Below, piece after piece: positions 56,677 to 64,000 of a DNA stretch of 64,000 bases. The stretch covers positions 34,059 through 98,058 of IMG/VR virus record IMGVR_UViG_3300009509_000006. One strand, 5' to 3'. Each line of letters opens with the position of its first letter. The stretch's first letter is position 1. The notes under the pieces are model-generated. The model had not been told where the DNA came from, searched no databases, and saw only the letters and a list, made by a program, of their open reading frames with translations. A program made the position numbers and the translations under genes. Source of the DNA: a virus.

Positions 56677-58013
56677 GCGGCGATGCGTTCGTAGAGGCGC
56701 TCCCGATTCAGCGCCCAGCGGTAGAAGAGCGGGACGGCGTCATCGCGGAAGTCGACGACGATCGGGACCTTCTTGCCCTCATACTCGCGGAGGATTCGAC
56801 CGACAGCCTGTTCGGCGTCGGAGGTCGGCATCACAAGGAACAAGGTGTCGAGTGGCGGCACGTCGAAGCCCTCAGCGGCGAACTGGTATGTGGCGAATAT
56901 GACCTGAGCCTCTTTCGCCTCGTCGAGCTTGGCGCCTTTCACTCCGCCGACGCAACGCCCCAGGCTGGGGATGTCTGCGATGTCGTTGTCCTGCTTCCAC
57001 ACGTGGACGAACAGGTTCTCAAGGATGTCGAGGTGCTTGAGCCGCTTCGACAGGATCAAGATGCGACGGCCAGCCTTCACAGCATCGAGCAGAGTGTTGA
57101 CGATCAGGAGGTTGCGCGCACTATTGTGCATCATCCATCGAAAGAGCAGCGAGTCGCTGACGTCTTCGGGGTCGATGCCGCTCCCCAAGACCCGAAACCG
57201 TGTGTAGATGCGCTTGATGTACGGCTTGAGCTTTGCCAAGTCGCCCGCGTGAATCATCGGGCCGATGTGGTACAGGAAAGCGTCGTCCGCTCCATCCTTG
57301 CGCTTCGGCGTCGCGGAGAGCCCCACCCGCCAGCGTGCGGGGAACCGCCCGGGGATCGTCGAGAACGTCGGGGCGCCCACCCGATGGACCTCATCGAAGA
57401 AGAGTAGTCCTGGCCACGCAAACAGGGTTGGAGGATAGTCGTGGTCGTAGAACGACTGCATCATCGCGACGGCAATGTGCTTGCCCGAGAACTCGCACCT
57501 GGGGCCCTGGATCACGCCGTACTCGGCTTGGGGCAAGAACTTCTCGAAGGCCTTGATCCATTGCGACATCAGGTTGTCGCGCTGCACGAAGACGATCGCA
57601 GGGACACCGAGGTCTGCGAAGAGCGCACAGGCGAAGACAGTCTTCCCCCATCCAGTCGCCGCCTTGACGATTCCGCCAAGCTTGCGGTCCAGGATCGGAC
57701 GGACTCGTTGGAATGCGAGCCGCTGTCCGGGGCGGAGCTGGCCGACGAACTTGATGTCGCCAGGCCACATGCTCGAGAGCCCCTCGGTGACGAAGAGCTC
57801 GACGTTGTGATTCAGCTGAGCATTGCCGAAGAAGTATTCACGCGGGACTCCGAACTCGGTCTTCGTCTCGGTCCAGAGCCGTAGCGTGTGCGCTTCCGCC
57901 TTCGGGTGTGTCGCACGGGTCGTGACCGTCAGGGCGAGCTTCAGGCGCCGGATCTTCTCGTAGCCGAGCTGCCGCTTCTCGAACCAGGCCCACGAGTCGA
58001 CACGTATGTCCAT
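56673..58013 (-). CDS. SF2 DNA/RNA helicase, UvsW/Res-III-like
   Basis: 446 residues. GIVKAATGWGKTVFACALFA (motif I, about 134-153), FFDEVHR (DEVH motif II, about 224-231), VGLSATPKRKDG (motif III, about 251-262), and DAEQAVGRILREYEGKK (motif VI, about 404-420) define superfamily 2. The N-terminal 110 residues (SWAWFEKRQLGYEKIRRLKL) are a separate domain comparable to UvsW's DNA-binding part. It would act on branched intermediates or R-loops. Its start overlaps the preceding stop as TGATG. Confidence 0.85.
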   Translation of the reverse strand: MDIRVDSWAWFEKRQLGYEKIRRLKLALTVTTRATHPKAEAHTLRLWTETKTEFGVPREYFFGNAQLNHNVELFVTEGLSSMWPGDIKFVGQLRPGQRLAFQRVRPILDRKLGGIVKAATGWGKTVFACALFADLGVPAIVFVQRDNLMSQWIKAFEKFLPQAEYGVIQGPRCEFSGKHIAVAMMQSFYDHDYPPTLFAWPGLLFFDEVHRVGAPTFSTIPGRFPARWRVGLSATPKRKDGADDAFLYHIGPMIHAGDLAKLKPYIKRIYTRFRVLGSGIDPEDVSDSLLFRWMMHNSARNLLIVNTLLDAVKAGRRILILSKRLKHLDILENLFVHVWKQDNDIADIPSLGRCVGGVKGAKLDEAKEAQVIFATYQFAAEGFDVPPLDTLFLVMPTSDAEQAVGRILREYEGKKVPIVVDFRDDAVPLFYRWALNRERLYERIAA

Positions 58014-58651
58014 CAGAAGGCCAGGTCTTTGTCTTTCCGCTTCGAGCGCATGCCGAGGATGCCGTACCCAGCGATGTCAGCCCAGGGGTCCTCGTCGAAA
58101 GCCCCCTTGTCGTTGGCGATCCGGAACATCTTGTCGATGAGCCGCACGAGCGCGAGCATGTCGAGATACTGATCGGGCTTCACCCCGTCGGGGTAGAGGA
58201 TCTCGAGGAGCTTGCAGGCCTTCTCGAACGAGTCGCCGTAGGCCTTGTTCTTGCGCTCGACCAGCTGGCCGATCATGAGCCCGAGCTCTTCGAAGGCGCC
58301 GAGCTCAACGTTGTCGATCAGATCCTCGGCAGTCCAAGGAAGCTCCTTGTCAATCGGCTTGCCGCCTTCGTGCTCCAGGTGTTCGGTGCCGGAAGGCTCA
58401 GTGTCGTCGGGAAACGGCATTCCTCTGGTCTCGGGCTCTGTTCCCATACTGCTCATTCTTCGTCTCCTCATTTCGTCGCGCTTTGCTTTGACGTCGGCGA
58501 GGCTGATCTCGGCCCAGGACTGCACAGAGCCCCCAGGGGGCACGTGCACGTGATCCGGAGCGCCAAACACGAGAATCTGCCCGGGCTTCATCTCGTCGTC
58601 CACGTAGACGTCCCACTTGCCGGCGAGCTTGCCCGCGTACCGAATCGTCAC
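58013..58651 (-). CDS. Protein with DUF1599 / nucleotide-modification-associated-like C-terminus
   Basis: 212 residues from a GTG overlapping the upstream stop (GTGA). The C-terminal part, VERKNKAYGDSFEKACKLLE, then KPDQYLDMLALVRLIDKMFR, IANDKGAFDEDPWADIAGYG (about 128-200), fits the small helical domain annotated as DUF1599/Nmad1 in phages that carry modified bases. The N-terminal part (VPPGGSVQSWAEISLADVKA, KRDEMRRRRMSSM) is unrelated. Whether this phage has modified DNA cannot be told; no hypermodification enzyme set was seen. Confidence 0.6.
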   Translation of the reverse strand: MTIRYAGKLAGKWDVYVDDEMKPGQILVFGAPDHVHVPPGGSVQSWAEISLADVKAKRDEMRRRRMSSMGTEPETRGMPFPDDTEPSGTEHLEHEGGKPIDKELPWTAEDLIDNVELGAFEELGLMIGQLVERKNKAYGDSFEKACKLLEILYPDGVKPDQYLDMLALVRLIDKMFRIANDKGAFDEDPWADIAGYGILGMRSKRKDKDLAF

Positions 58652-58854
58652 AGCGTCGGCCTCCCCTCGGCCTTCTTCTTCTCTTCCGTGATCACGAAGT
58701 CGACCTCACCGAATGCGGCCCGGGCCCACCCCCGGGGCACCCGGTTGTGCTTGTCGAAAGCACGGACCTCCACCTCACGCACGATCCCGTCATTCTCAAC
58801 GTTCACGAGCAGACGGCCCGTCCCCAGAAACAGGGTCGAGTTGATCAGTCGCAT
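58648..58854 (-). CDS. Small hypothetical protein (overlapping gene pair)
   Basis: 68 residues from ATG 58854 with GAGGAGACG upstream. Beta-rich: LFLGTGRLLVNVENDGIVRE, VEVRAFDKHNRVPRGWARAA, FGEVDFVITEEKKK. Its first 59 bases overlap the zinc protein gene in another frame. The ribosome site supports a real gene. Function unknown. Confidence 0.5.
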   Translation of the reverse strand: MRLINSTLFLGTGRLLVNVENDGIVREVEVRAFDKHNRVPRGWARAAFGEVDFVITEEKKKAEGRPTL

Positions 58855-59086
58855 CGTCTCCTCCTCGCTTGTCGAAACAGGCTTGGCACAGGACGGCGTG
58901 CCCCGTGCTCTCTTCGCGATACCATCCCTTGGGGAGGTCCTCGGTGGTGAGCAGGATCTCCGGCGGCAGCTCAGCGAACAGCATGCCCATCGGGGATCTC
59001 GGTGGGGCTATGCTACGCTCGAAGCGCTCCACAACGCCACAGCCATCGCATCGAGCGACGAAGACCTTGATCTCATGTATGGGCAC
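58796..59086 (-). CDS. Small zinc-binding protein
   Basis: 96 residues from GTG 59086. RCDGCGVVERFE (about 12-23) and AVLCQACFDKRGG (about 64-76) give two CxxC pairs about 50 residues apart, with LPKGWYREE between them. This is a layout of short phage zinc proteins often seen beside SSB genes. The last 59 bases overlap the next gene. Confidence 0.5.
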   Translation of the reverse strand: MPIHEIKVFVARCDGCGVVERFERSIAPPRSPMGMLFAELPPEILLTTEDLPKGWYREESTGHAVLCQACFDKRGGDDATDQLDPVSGDGPSARER

Positions 59087-59104
59087 GGTCTTCTCCTGTA
59101 CGCG

Positions 59105-59137
59105 AAAGGGGGAGCCAGGTCAGTGCCCGGCTCCCCC
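59105..59137 (-). terminator. Rho-independent terminator after the SSB gene
   Basis: On the coding strand GGGGGAGCC (59137-59129) pairs perfectly with GGCTCCCCC (59116-59108) around a 12-nt loop, followed by TTT. The T-run is short but the 9-bp GC stem is strong. Confidence 0.7.
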
Positions 59138-59177
59138 ATCCCCCGAGCCCTTGCTCGGTGCCTCACACCACCGGGGT

Positions 59178-60008
59178 TCAGAATGGGATGTCGTCCGCAT
59201 CCGCGTCGCTCGCGTCGAACGCGCCTCCGCCTCCATTGCTGACTTCCGAACTGCTCGTGCTGTCACCAGTCGGTCCGAAGCCGATGATCTCGTCCAGGAG
59301 GTCTTCGGGCGGCGGCGCCAGCACCTTCTCATAGTTGAAGGGCACCACCTTGCGGAGCAATCTCTTGCCATCCGACTCCGGGTCGAACTCGACCTGGAAC
59401 AGGTCCTTGAGCGCCTGCATCTTCTTCTCGTCGGCCTCGGCCTCGTCCCACATCCTCGACAGCGGCTTCCCGGCGTAGTTGGCGACCTGGAACACCTCGA
59501 AGAGGTCGACCGCCCGCTTGCGCTCGTGCTCGCTGCCGACCGAGGGCGACTTGTCATCGCCGTACCGGCGCGCGATGACTATACTTCCGGCCCAGGTCTC
59601 ACCCTCCTCCTTCAGCTCGAGCCTCTTGCGAATGATGGTGTCGTTCGTTCGGAACTTCGCGGGGAAGAGCTTCATCTCGTATTGGCGCTCCTTGCCTGAG
59701 CGATCCGTCCACTTCTGGCAGTCGACGACCGTGTAGGCATAGACCGAGTTGCGCCTCGAGGTCTTCGTCCGAGACCGGCCCAGTCGCACGCAGCACTTGG
59801 GAGTCTGAACTCGAGTGTCGCAGGTGATCCGCGTCCACCCATTCGGCCCCTTGAACTCGTGCTCGTAGTAGCCGTCCCCGGCTTCGTCGACCGTGACGAT
59901 CTCGCGCTTCTCCCCGTTCTTCATCCGAAAGCGATCAGGCCCGAAAAGCAGTGCTCGCCGGGCCTGTTCCTCCTTCGCCATCTGCTCCGCACTTTTCAAC
60001 CAACTCAT
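59178..60008 (-). CDS. Single-stranded DNA-binding protein
   Basis: 276 residues. The core (ARRALLFGPDRFRMKNGEKR, GWTRITCDTRVQTPKCCVRL, YAYTVVDCQKWTDRSGKERQ, YEMKLFPAKFRTNDTIIRK) resembles phage gp32/SSB-like OB folds, with CC and C residues that might bind zinc. The C-terminus is a long acidic/Ser/Gly tail ending DADADDIPF, the classic SSB tip that recruits partner proteins. It has its own promoter (60108-60137), a 93-nt leader, an AAGGAGG site and a terminator, fitting high expression. Confidence 0.8.
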   Translation of the reverse strand: MSWLKSAEQMAKEEQARRALLFGPDRFRMKNGEKREIVTVDEAGDGYYEHEFKGPNGWTRITCDTRVQTPKCCVRLGRSRTKTSRRNSVYAYTVVDCQKWTDRSGKERQYEMKLFPAKFRTNDTIIRKRLELKEEGETWAGSIVIARRYGDDKSPSVGSEHERKRAVDLFEVFQVANYAGKPLSRMWDEAEADEKKMQALKDLFQVEFDPESDGKRLLRKVVPFNYEKVLAPPPEDLLDEIIGFGPTGDSTSSSEVSNGGGGAFDASDADADDIPF

Positions 60009-60107
60009 CGATCCCTCCTTATCCCTTCGTTTCCCGCAGGATCCCTCGACTTCGGAGGCCCGCCCGCTTCAATACGACTCCCGCGTAGCGACCTCCCAGC
60101 GAAGGTC

Positions 60108-60137
60108 ACTATACCGGGTAGCAGCCCCGATTGTCAA
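60108..60137 (-). promoter_or_regulatory. Promoter (strong sigma-70-like) for the SSB gene
   Basis: Perfect TTGACA (60137-60132), 18-bp spacer beginning ATCG and ending GG, then TATAGT (60113-60108). It overlaps the end of the PrimPol gene and leaves a leader of about 93 nt. Confidence 0.85.
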
Positions 60138-61093
60138 GAGCGGAGATAGCCACCTTGTCTTTCTTTTGGACCGACCGCGAAGGCGTCATCGGGATTCCAT
60201 TTATTCTCTCTGGCCATCCGAAAGATAGTACCGAGGCCCCGGCCGCCCGCGGACTTCTTGAAGCTCTTCCACTTGGTCTCGAGCTCTTTGATGCCGGGGT
60301 ACTTCGAAGACCGCTGCGACCACTCGTCCCACATCTGGAATCCCTGGCCATTGCCGTCTCCCATGGCGTCCCAGGACTGGAGCGCAAACCCGACGTGGAG
60401 CCAGACGTCGTAGTCCTCGGGCTCGATGTGCGCCAGGGCTGCTCTGACCGTCGCCGCGTCCCGCGAGTACGGGTCGAGGTAACAATTGCTCGGCCGTGAC
60501 CCGCCTTCGGACAAGAAGCCTTCCCGGGGGAAGAGGCGGCGCGTCCAGTAAGGTGCTCCAGGGGGGCGCTTCTCAGGGTACTTGCGCCAGGTGTAGACGC
60601 GCCCACTCGCGTGTATCGAGGGTGGGCTGACCACGTAGCCGCGGCTCAGCACGTCAATCCCTCGGGATGTTCCACGCTGTGTCATCCGTCCGATCGGGTA
60701 GTCGTCTTCTCGGTGATAGTAGTAATGCCAGCCTTTTCCCGTCGACACGGACACAGTCCTGATAATGCCGCGCTCCATGGCTTCGACGAGAGCGGCCTGG
60801 CTGTCGAGATCGAGAACGACGAGATTCGAGGGCTCAAGCAGGATGCCGACGTTGGCCTTCGGGTTCCTGGACCAGAAGTCTCGCACCTCGTCGGCACCGA
60901 GGCGCAGCTTGTGATAGCCGAACCCCGTGATCGGCGCCTTGCCGACCTCCCTGGGCTTGTGGTCCTTGCCACACGCGCACTTGCCGAAGGAATCCGGGTA
61001 GCAGAGCGGGATCGGATACCAGCCGAGCGCCACGTAGCGCAGCGCGTCGGCCATCGGGTTCGTCAATACCAGGCTGCGGTCGTGCATGTTCAT
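60134..61093 (-). CDS. Primase-polymerase (PrimPol, AEP superfamily)
   Basis: 319 residues. The AEP core has ADALRYVALGWYPIPL (about 15-30), the DxD motif NLVVLDLDSQAAL (about 89-101), STGKGWHYYYHRE (about 116-128) and RGIDVLSRGYVVSPPSIHAS (about 143-162). C-terminal residues about 225-300 (DYDVWLHVGFALQSWDAMGD, GFQMWDEWSQRSSKYPG) form a PriCT-2-type domain. CACGK near residue 38 adds Cys residues. It would make primers for the replisome encoded next to it. Confidence 0.85.
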   Translation of the reverse strand: MNMHDRSLVLTNPMADALRYVALGWYPIPLCYPDSFGKCACGKDHKPREVGKAPITGFGYHKLRLGADEVRDFWSRNPKANVGILLEPSNLVVLDLDSQAALVEAMERGIIRTVSVSTGKGWHYYYHREDDYPIGRMTQRGTSRGIDVLSRGYVVSPPSIHASGRVYTWRKYPEKRPPGAPYWTRRLFPREGFLSEGGSRPSNCYLDPYSRDAATVRAALAHIEPEDYDVWLHVGFALQSWDAMGDGNGQGFQMWDEWSQRSSKYPGIKELETKWKSFKKSAGGRGLGTIFRMARENKWNPDDAFAVGPKERQGGYLRS

Positions 61094-62370
61094 CAGAAGA
61101 TCGGGTCCTCTTCGACATCGTCCGGCGTGCCATGCTCGTCTGCGTCACCGCCGCCGTAGGGGTTCTGATCGCCGAAGTGCATCGTGTCGAAGTCCCAGTT
61201 GCTATCGAAATCCGGGATCACACTCTCGCGGGCCTTCATCGTGTGCACGGTCATGATGCCGTCCTGGCGCTGCTTCTCGTCCTGCACGAGAGCGAAGGCC
61301 AGATCAGCATTCTGCCCACCCACGTCCGAGAGCCCGATGTTGTCGATCGAGCTCGACGTGACGCTTCCGACCTTGGCCTCGCGGTTGAACTGTGCCGAGA
61401 CTGCGATCGGGATCCCGTACTTCTTCTTGAGACGCGCCAGGCCGTTGTAGGCCTCGGCCATGCGCTCGTTCCGCGTGCGGCCTGGAACACGCAGAAGGTA
61501 GGCGCCGTCCAGCACGCAGAGCTCGGGCTCGCACTCGCCGATCGAGGCGTCTACCGCATCCATTGAGAAGTCGAAGTCGCCGCCGACGATCAGGAGACGG
61601 TTGTCGTCATCGAAGGCCTGAGCGGCTTTGTACAGGCGCGGCTCCGAGTAGATGTCGAGGTCGCCGCGACGCATCGCGCGGTACGGGAGCTTCTCGTACA
61701 TGGCGAGGAAGCGCTGCACGATCGTGCGGCGGGCCATCTCGGTCGAGATGAACAGCACCTTCCGGTTGTCCTTCCACGCAGTCAACGTGATCAAGATCAA
61801 TGCCCAGGTCTTGCCCACCGAGGTTCGAGCCACGAACAGAACAAGGTCCTCGGGCCACATGCCGAAGGTCTCGATGTTCAGAGTCTTCCAGGGGAAGGGG
61901 ATCCCGCGAAGGCCTCCCTTGATCGCCTCGTAGTGGCTGATCACATCGGGCACGATGTCGGCGAAGCGATGCACCCGTAGGGTGGCCAAGCGCTCAGCCC
62001 TGATGTCCTCGACGGCAGCCAGTGTGCGCTCCCACGCCTTCTCCGGGGCGTGGCCCTGCAGCAACCCCTGGATTTCCGACCGATGCGCGTCGAGCTTGAA
62101 GTGCAGCCGGATCCTCTTGACGGAGTCGATCCAGACCTCGAGCTTCTGGCCGTCGGAAGCCGGGACGTCGATGTCGGTGAAGCCTGCGATGTGCTCGCGC
62201 GTGGGCAGCACGCTGTACTTCGCCGCGTGGTCGAGGATGAAACGATAGGCGTCGGCGGCCTCGGGGTCCTGCAGGTGCGATGGCGTGATGCCCTCTGCCA
62301 CAGCGAGCCGCAGTCCGGGCGGCCCGGCATCGAGAACAGCGGAAACGAGACTCATGAAAGGGTCAGGCAT
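61093..62370 (-). CDS. Replicative DNA helicase, DnaB-like
   Basis: 425 residues from ATG 62370 (GGAG six bases upstream; ATG 62376 is close by). The N-terminal domain (about 5-110) is a short DnaB-N-like helical region. The RecA-like core has Walker A FVARTSVGKTWALILI (about 176-191), STEMARRTIVQRFLAMYEKL (about 207-226), Walker B PELCVLDGAYLL (about 289-300) and VSAQFNREAKVGS with the GGQNADLAFAL strand. The C-terminal tail is acidic. It overlaps the loader and PrimPol genes, forming a compact primosome block. Confidence 0.88.
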   Translation of the reverse strand: MPDPFMSLVSAVLDAGPPGLRLAVAEGITPSHLQDPEAADAYRFILDHAAKYSVLPTREHIAGFTDIDVPASDGQKLEVWIDSVKRIRLHFKLDAHRSEIQGLLQGHAPEKAWERTLAAVEDIRAERLATLRVHRFADIVPDVISHYEAIKGGLRGIPFPWKTLNIETFGMWPEDLVLFVARTSVGKTWALILITLTAWKDNRKVLFISTEMARRTIVQRFLAMYEKLPYRAMRRGDLDIYSEPRLYKAAQAFDDDNRLLIVGGDFDFSMDAVDASIGECEPELCVLDGAYLLRVPGRTRNERMAEAYNGLARLKKKYGIPIAVSAQFNREAKVGSVTSSSIDNIGLSDVGGQNADLAFALVQDEKQRQDGIMTVHTMKARESVIPDFDSNWDFDTMHFGDQNPYGGGDADEHGTPDDVEEDPIF

Positions 62371-63040
62371 CGTCATCTCCCCCGAAGAGCTCGTCACAGA
62401 GAGCGTCCTGGCGCCGCTCTCGATAGTTCTCGCCGATAACGGGCACGGGAACGATGGAAGTGACGCCACCCAGAAAGTCGGAAAGGTCCTCCTCCGGGTT
62501 CAGGCGCGTCGTAATGATCGTGACCTTGCGATTCTCCGCTCGTCTGCGCGCAAGATGCAGGAACTCCGGCCTGCCATAGAACTTGTCCTCGAGGTCGAAA
62601 TCCGTGAGGTCGTCGATCACCAGGCAAATCACATCGAGGCAACGCTGGCGCATCGAGAACTCGTCGCTGTAGCGCTCATTGCGCCGAAGCGCCTCGCGAT
62701 ACTCGGCCGCCGACAACCACAGCACATCGAAGCACTTGAGATAGGCGGCCTTCGCCAGCACGCTCGCGATGCTCGACTTGCCCACCCCGGCAGCGCCCCA
62801 GAAGAAGAGCGCGAGGCCCATGCGAAGGAACTCTTCGAGACGCTCCTGGATACGCGACACCGGGGTCTTCGCCGACTCGGGAATCGCCTTGTCGTGAGCT
62901 CGCCAGAGCAGCTTCGGAACGCCCATGCTCTGCAAGTCGGTCTTCGTGATCTTGCGAGGCGGCTTCGGCGGAGACGGTGGCGATTGCGCCGCCTCCTCTG
63001 CCGCCAGCCGCGCAAACATCTCTTGATTCGATTCACCCAT
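62363..63040 (-). CDS. Helicase loader ATPase, DnaC/IstB-like
   Basis: 225 residues. A Pro-rich N-terminus (about 20-30) is followed by the AAA+ core: FFWGAAGVGKSSIASVLAKA (Walker A, about 83-102), CLDVICLVIDDLTDFDLEDK (Walker B, about 140-159) and KVTIITTRLNPEEDLSDFLG (sensor 1 region). The size and context next to DnaB define it as a loader rather than a transposase partner. Good ribosome site (GGAGACGAAG) before ATG 63040. Confidence 0.8.
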   Translation of the reverse strand: MGESNQEMFARLAAEEAAQSPPSPPKPPRKITKTDLQSMGVPKLLWRAHDKAIPESAKTPVSRIQERLEEFLRMGLALFFWGAAGVGKSSIASVLAKAAYLKCFDVLWLSAAEYREALRRNERYSDEFSMRQRCLDVICLVIDDLTDFDLEDKFYGRPEFLHLARRRAENRKVTIITTRLNPEEDLSDFLGGVTSIVPVPVIGENYRERRQDALCDELFGGDDDA

Positions 63041-63055
63041 CTTCGTCTCCTATGT

Positions 63056-63111
63056 AGTGACCGAGTGACCAAGTGACCAAGTGACCAAGTGACCAAGCGA
63101 CCAAGTGATCA
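63056..63111 (-). repeat. Seven tandem 8-bp repeats (AGTGACCA)
   Basis: Seven head-to-tail copies: one AGTGACCG, four perfect AGTGACCA, one AGCGACCA, one AGTGATCA. The block lies between the putative initiator stop and the helicase loader start and overlaps the stop codon. It could be an origin-type repeat or a protein-binding array. Confidence 0.75.
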
Positions 63112-63978
63112 AGCCAAGCCGATCGCCTCAAGCTTCGGCTTCGCCGCCGCATAGTCCTTCTTGAGATCCTTCGGCATGCTACGCCCCATGAGGTGCGGCT
63201 TCTCACGCAGCTTGTCTTTCCACGCGCGATACGCCTCGAGCGTCGGCTGCACCGACAGCCATACCTGGCCGTCATTGACCAAGGTCTCGTGGAACGTGTG
63301 CAGCGCACTCAGGCTCGGATAGGCGCCCTTGCGCTTCCACCGATCGCGCAGGGGCTCCCAGTTCCTGATCAGGAAGCTCGCCGCTACTTGCACAGCCTCG
63401 AGACCGTAGTTGTCAACGAGCCAAGTGATCTGCCCCCTTGCCGCCTTGCTCAAGGCCCCGGGCGTGGCGTCCGGGTAGATCTCCTTTAGCTCCGCCGTCC
63501 AGTGCTTGTGCAGCGCCGTGACCTGCTTCGGGATGGGCTTGCCCTTGAACACCTCCGCCTTCATCGAGCGGCTGTCGGAATCGCTGCGAAGCCTCTGCGC
63601 CGCTTCCCTCTGCGTCGCCCTCAAACGCTCCCTCGCCTCCCGTTGAACACGAGCGTCCAGCTGTGAGAGTAGCTCTCCCTTTGTGGGAGATGTAGTTGCG
63701 GCGAAATTCTCTTCTTGCTCCAGTGCCCTCAGCGAAGCTGTCTGGGGTGCTCCAGCGAGCGGAGCGAGATGGTGCTCCAGGGGGTTAGAATTGCGCTCGC
63801 TCGGAAGACCCCGAGCTCCCCGGAGCGAGGGCAAAGCCCCTGGGGCACAAGCCCCGGGGGAGTCTTCTATTTCTCTTCTCTCTATTTCTTTCTCTCTATT
63901 TGATCTCTCTATTCTGGGGGACTCTGTGTCCCACCCCCTGCGTCCTGGTGTCCCACCCCCTGCGTCCTGGTGTCCCAC
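63109..63978 (-). CDS. Putative replication initiator / replisome organiser, 5' end uncertain
   Basis: 289 residues if the GTG at 63978 is used; the frame stays open to the window edge, so the protein may be longer. The N-terminal 130 residues are low-complexity (Arg/Glu/Pro-rich) and their first part is encoded by 22-bp repeats. The C-terminal 150 residues (KQVTALHKHWTAELKEIYPD, LSKAARGQITWLVDNYGLEA, FLIRNWEPLRDRWKRKGAYP) resemble helical ends of phage replisome organisers. Position before the DnaC-like loader and DnaB-like helicase fits an O-like initiator that recruits the loader. Confidence 0.5.
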   Translation of the reverse strand: MGHQDAGGGTPGRRGWDTESPRIERSNREKEIERREIEDSPGACAPGALPSLRGARGLPSERNSNPLEHHLAPLAGAPQTASLRALEQEENFAATTSPTKGELLSQLDARVQREARERLRATQREAAQRLRSDSDSRSMKAEVFKGKPIPKQVTALHKHWTAELKEIYPDATPGALSKAARGQITWLVDNYGLEAVQVAASFLIRNWEPLRDRWKRKGAYPSLSALHTFHETLVNDGQVWLSVQPTLEAYRAWKDKLREKPHLMGRSMPKDLKKDYAAAKPKLEAIGLA

Positions 63979-64000
63979 CCCCTGCGTCCTGGTGTCCCAC
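63927..64000. repeat. 22-bp direct repeats at the window edge
   Basis: Unit TGTCCCACCCCCTGCGTCCT-GG occurs three times without mismatch (63927-63948, 63949-63970, 63971-63992) and a fourth begins at 63993. Because 22 is not a multiple of three, the repeats are read in shifting frames. Length and spacing fit iterons, but such repeats at a sequence end can also be an assembly effect. Confidence 0.7.

Noticed and set aside
63056-63111. CRISPR array
   Set aside because: The 8-bp units are contiguous without spacers, and no cas genes other than the isolated Cas4-like nuclease are present.
1-64000. tRNA genes
   Set aside because: No cloverleaf with a T-loop GGTTCGAATCC-like box and CCA-proximal stem was recognised by eye in the few intergenic gaps; a tRNAscan run would settle it.

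Overview
The window is about 64 kb of a tailed phage with a contractile tail (myovirus) and T4-like virion genes. The DNA is GC-rich (by eye near 60%) and almost fully coding. Nearly every gene is on the minus strand, so transcription runs from high to low coordinates; the one clear exception is a sugar-nucleotide epimerase at 44521-45465. No tRNA, rRNA, CRISPR or integrase was recognised. Both window ends cut through genes. The host cannot be named; the TTGACA/TATAAT-like promoters fit a bacterium with a standard housekeeping sigma factor.

Replication and recombination (64000 down to about 50340): a candidate replication initiator with 22-bp repeats at its 5' end, 8-bp tandem repeats at its 3' end, a DnaC-like loader, a DnaB-like helicase, PrimPol, SSB, an SF2 helicase, a double-HTH protein, a RecA/UvsX recombinase, a PD-(D/E)XK resolvase-like protein, a Cas4/RecB-like nuclease and a RuvC-like resolvase. 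Four promoter-like sites (three strong) share an extended TTGACWATCG...GGTATA pattern or its -10 half and start separate transcription units. A family A DNA polymerase lies further on at 35761-37542.

Accessory block (50312 to 37571): a RarA/MgsA-C-terminus-like protein, a ParB-domain protein, and a sugar cassette (glycosyltransferase, RmlC-like cupin, RmlD-like reductase, and a convergent epimerase). Next to it is a 2123-residue protein with two tandem kinase-like domains, N-terminal helical repeats on Pro/Glu linkers and a possible ADP-ribosyltransferase-like C-terminus.

Head module (35699 to 21545): small and large terminase, portal, core proteins, a fused prohead protease-scaffold, major capsid protein and a terminator. 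It is followed by three consecutive genes sharing an N-terminal leader (M-R-x-x-I-x-E-G-x-x-L-L); the first is a predicted HExxH metalloprotease. This looks like a T4-style capsid-targeting signal on internal, probably injected, proteins. gp13- and gp14-like neck proteins follow.

Tail module (21548 to 1): tail completion proteins, sheath with a very large insert, two tube paralogues, a tail assembly chaperone with a -1 frameshift signal (T TTT TTC), tape measure, LysM baseplate protein, gp27/gpD-like hub, gp5/gpV-like spike, a 38-residue-repeat proline protein, gp25, a gp6/J-like wedge and a truncated fibre-like protein.
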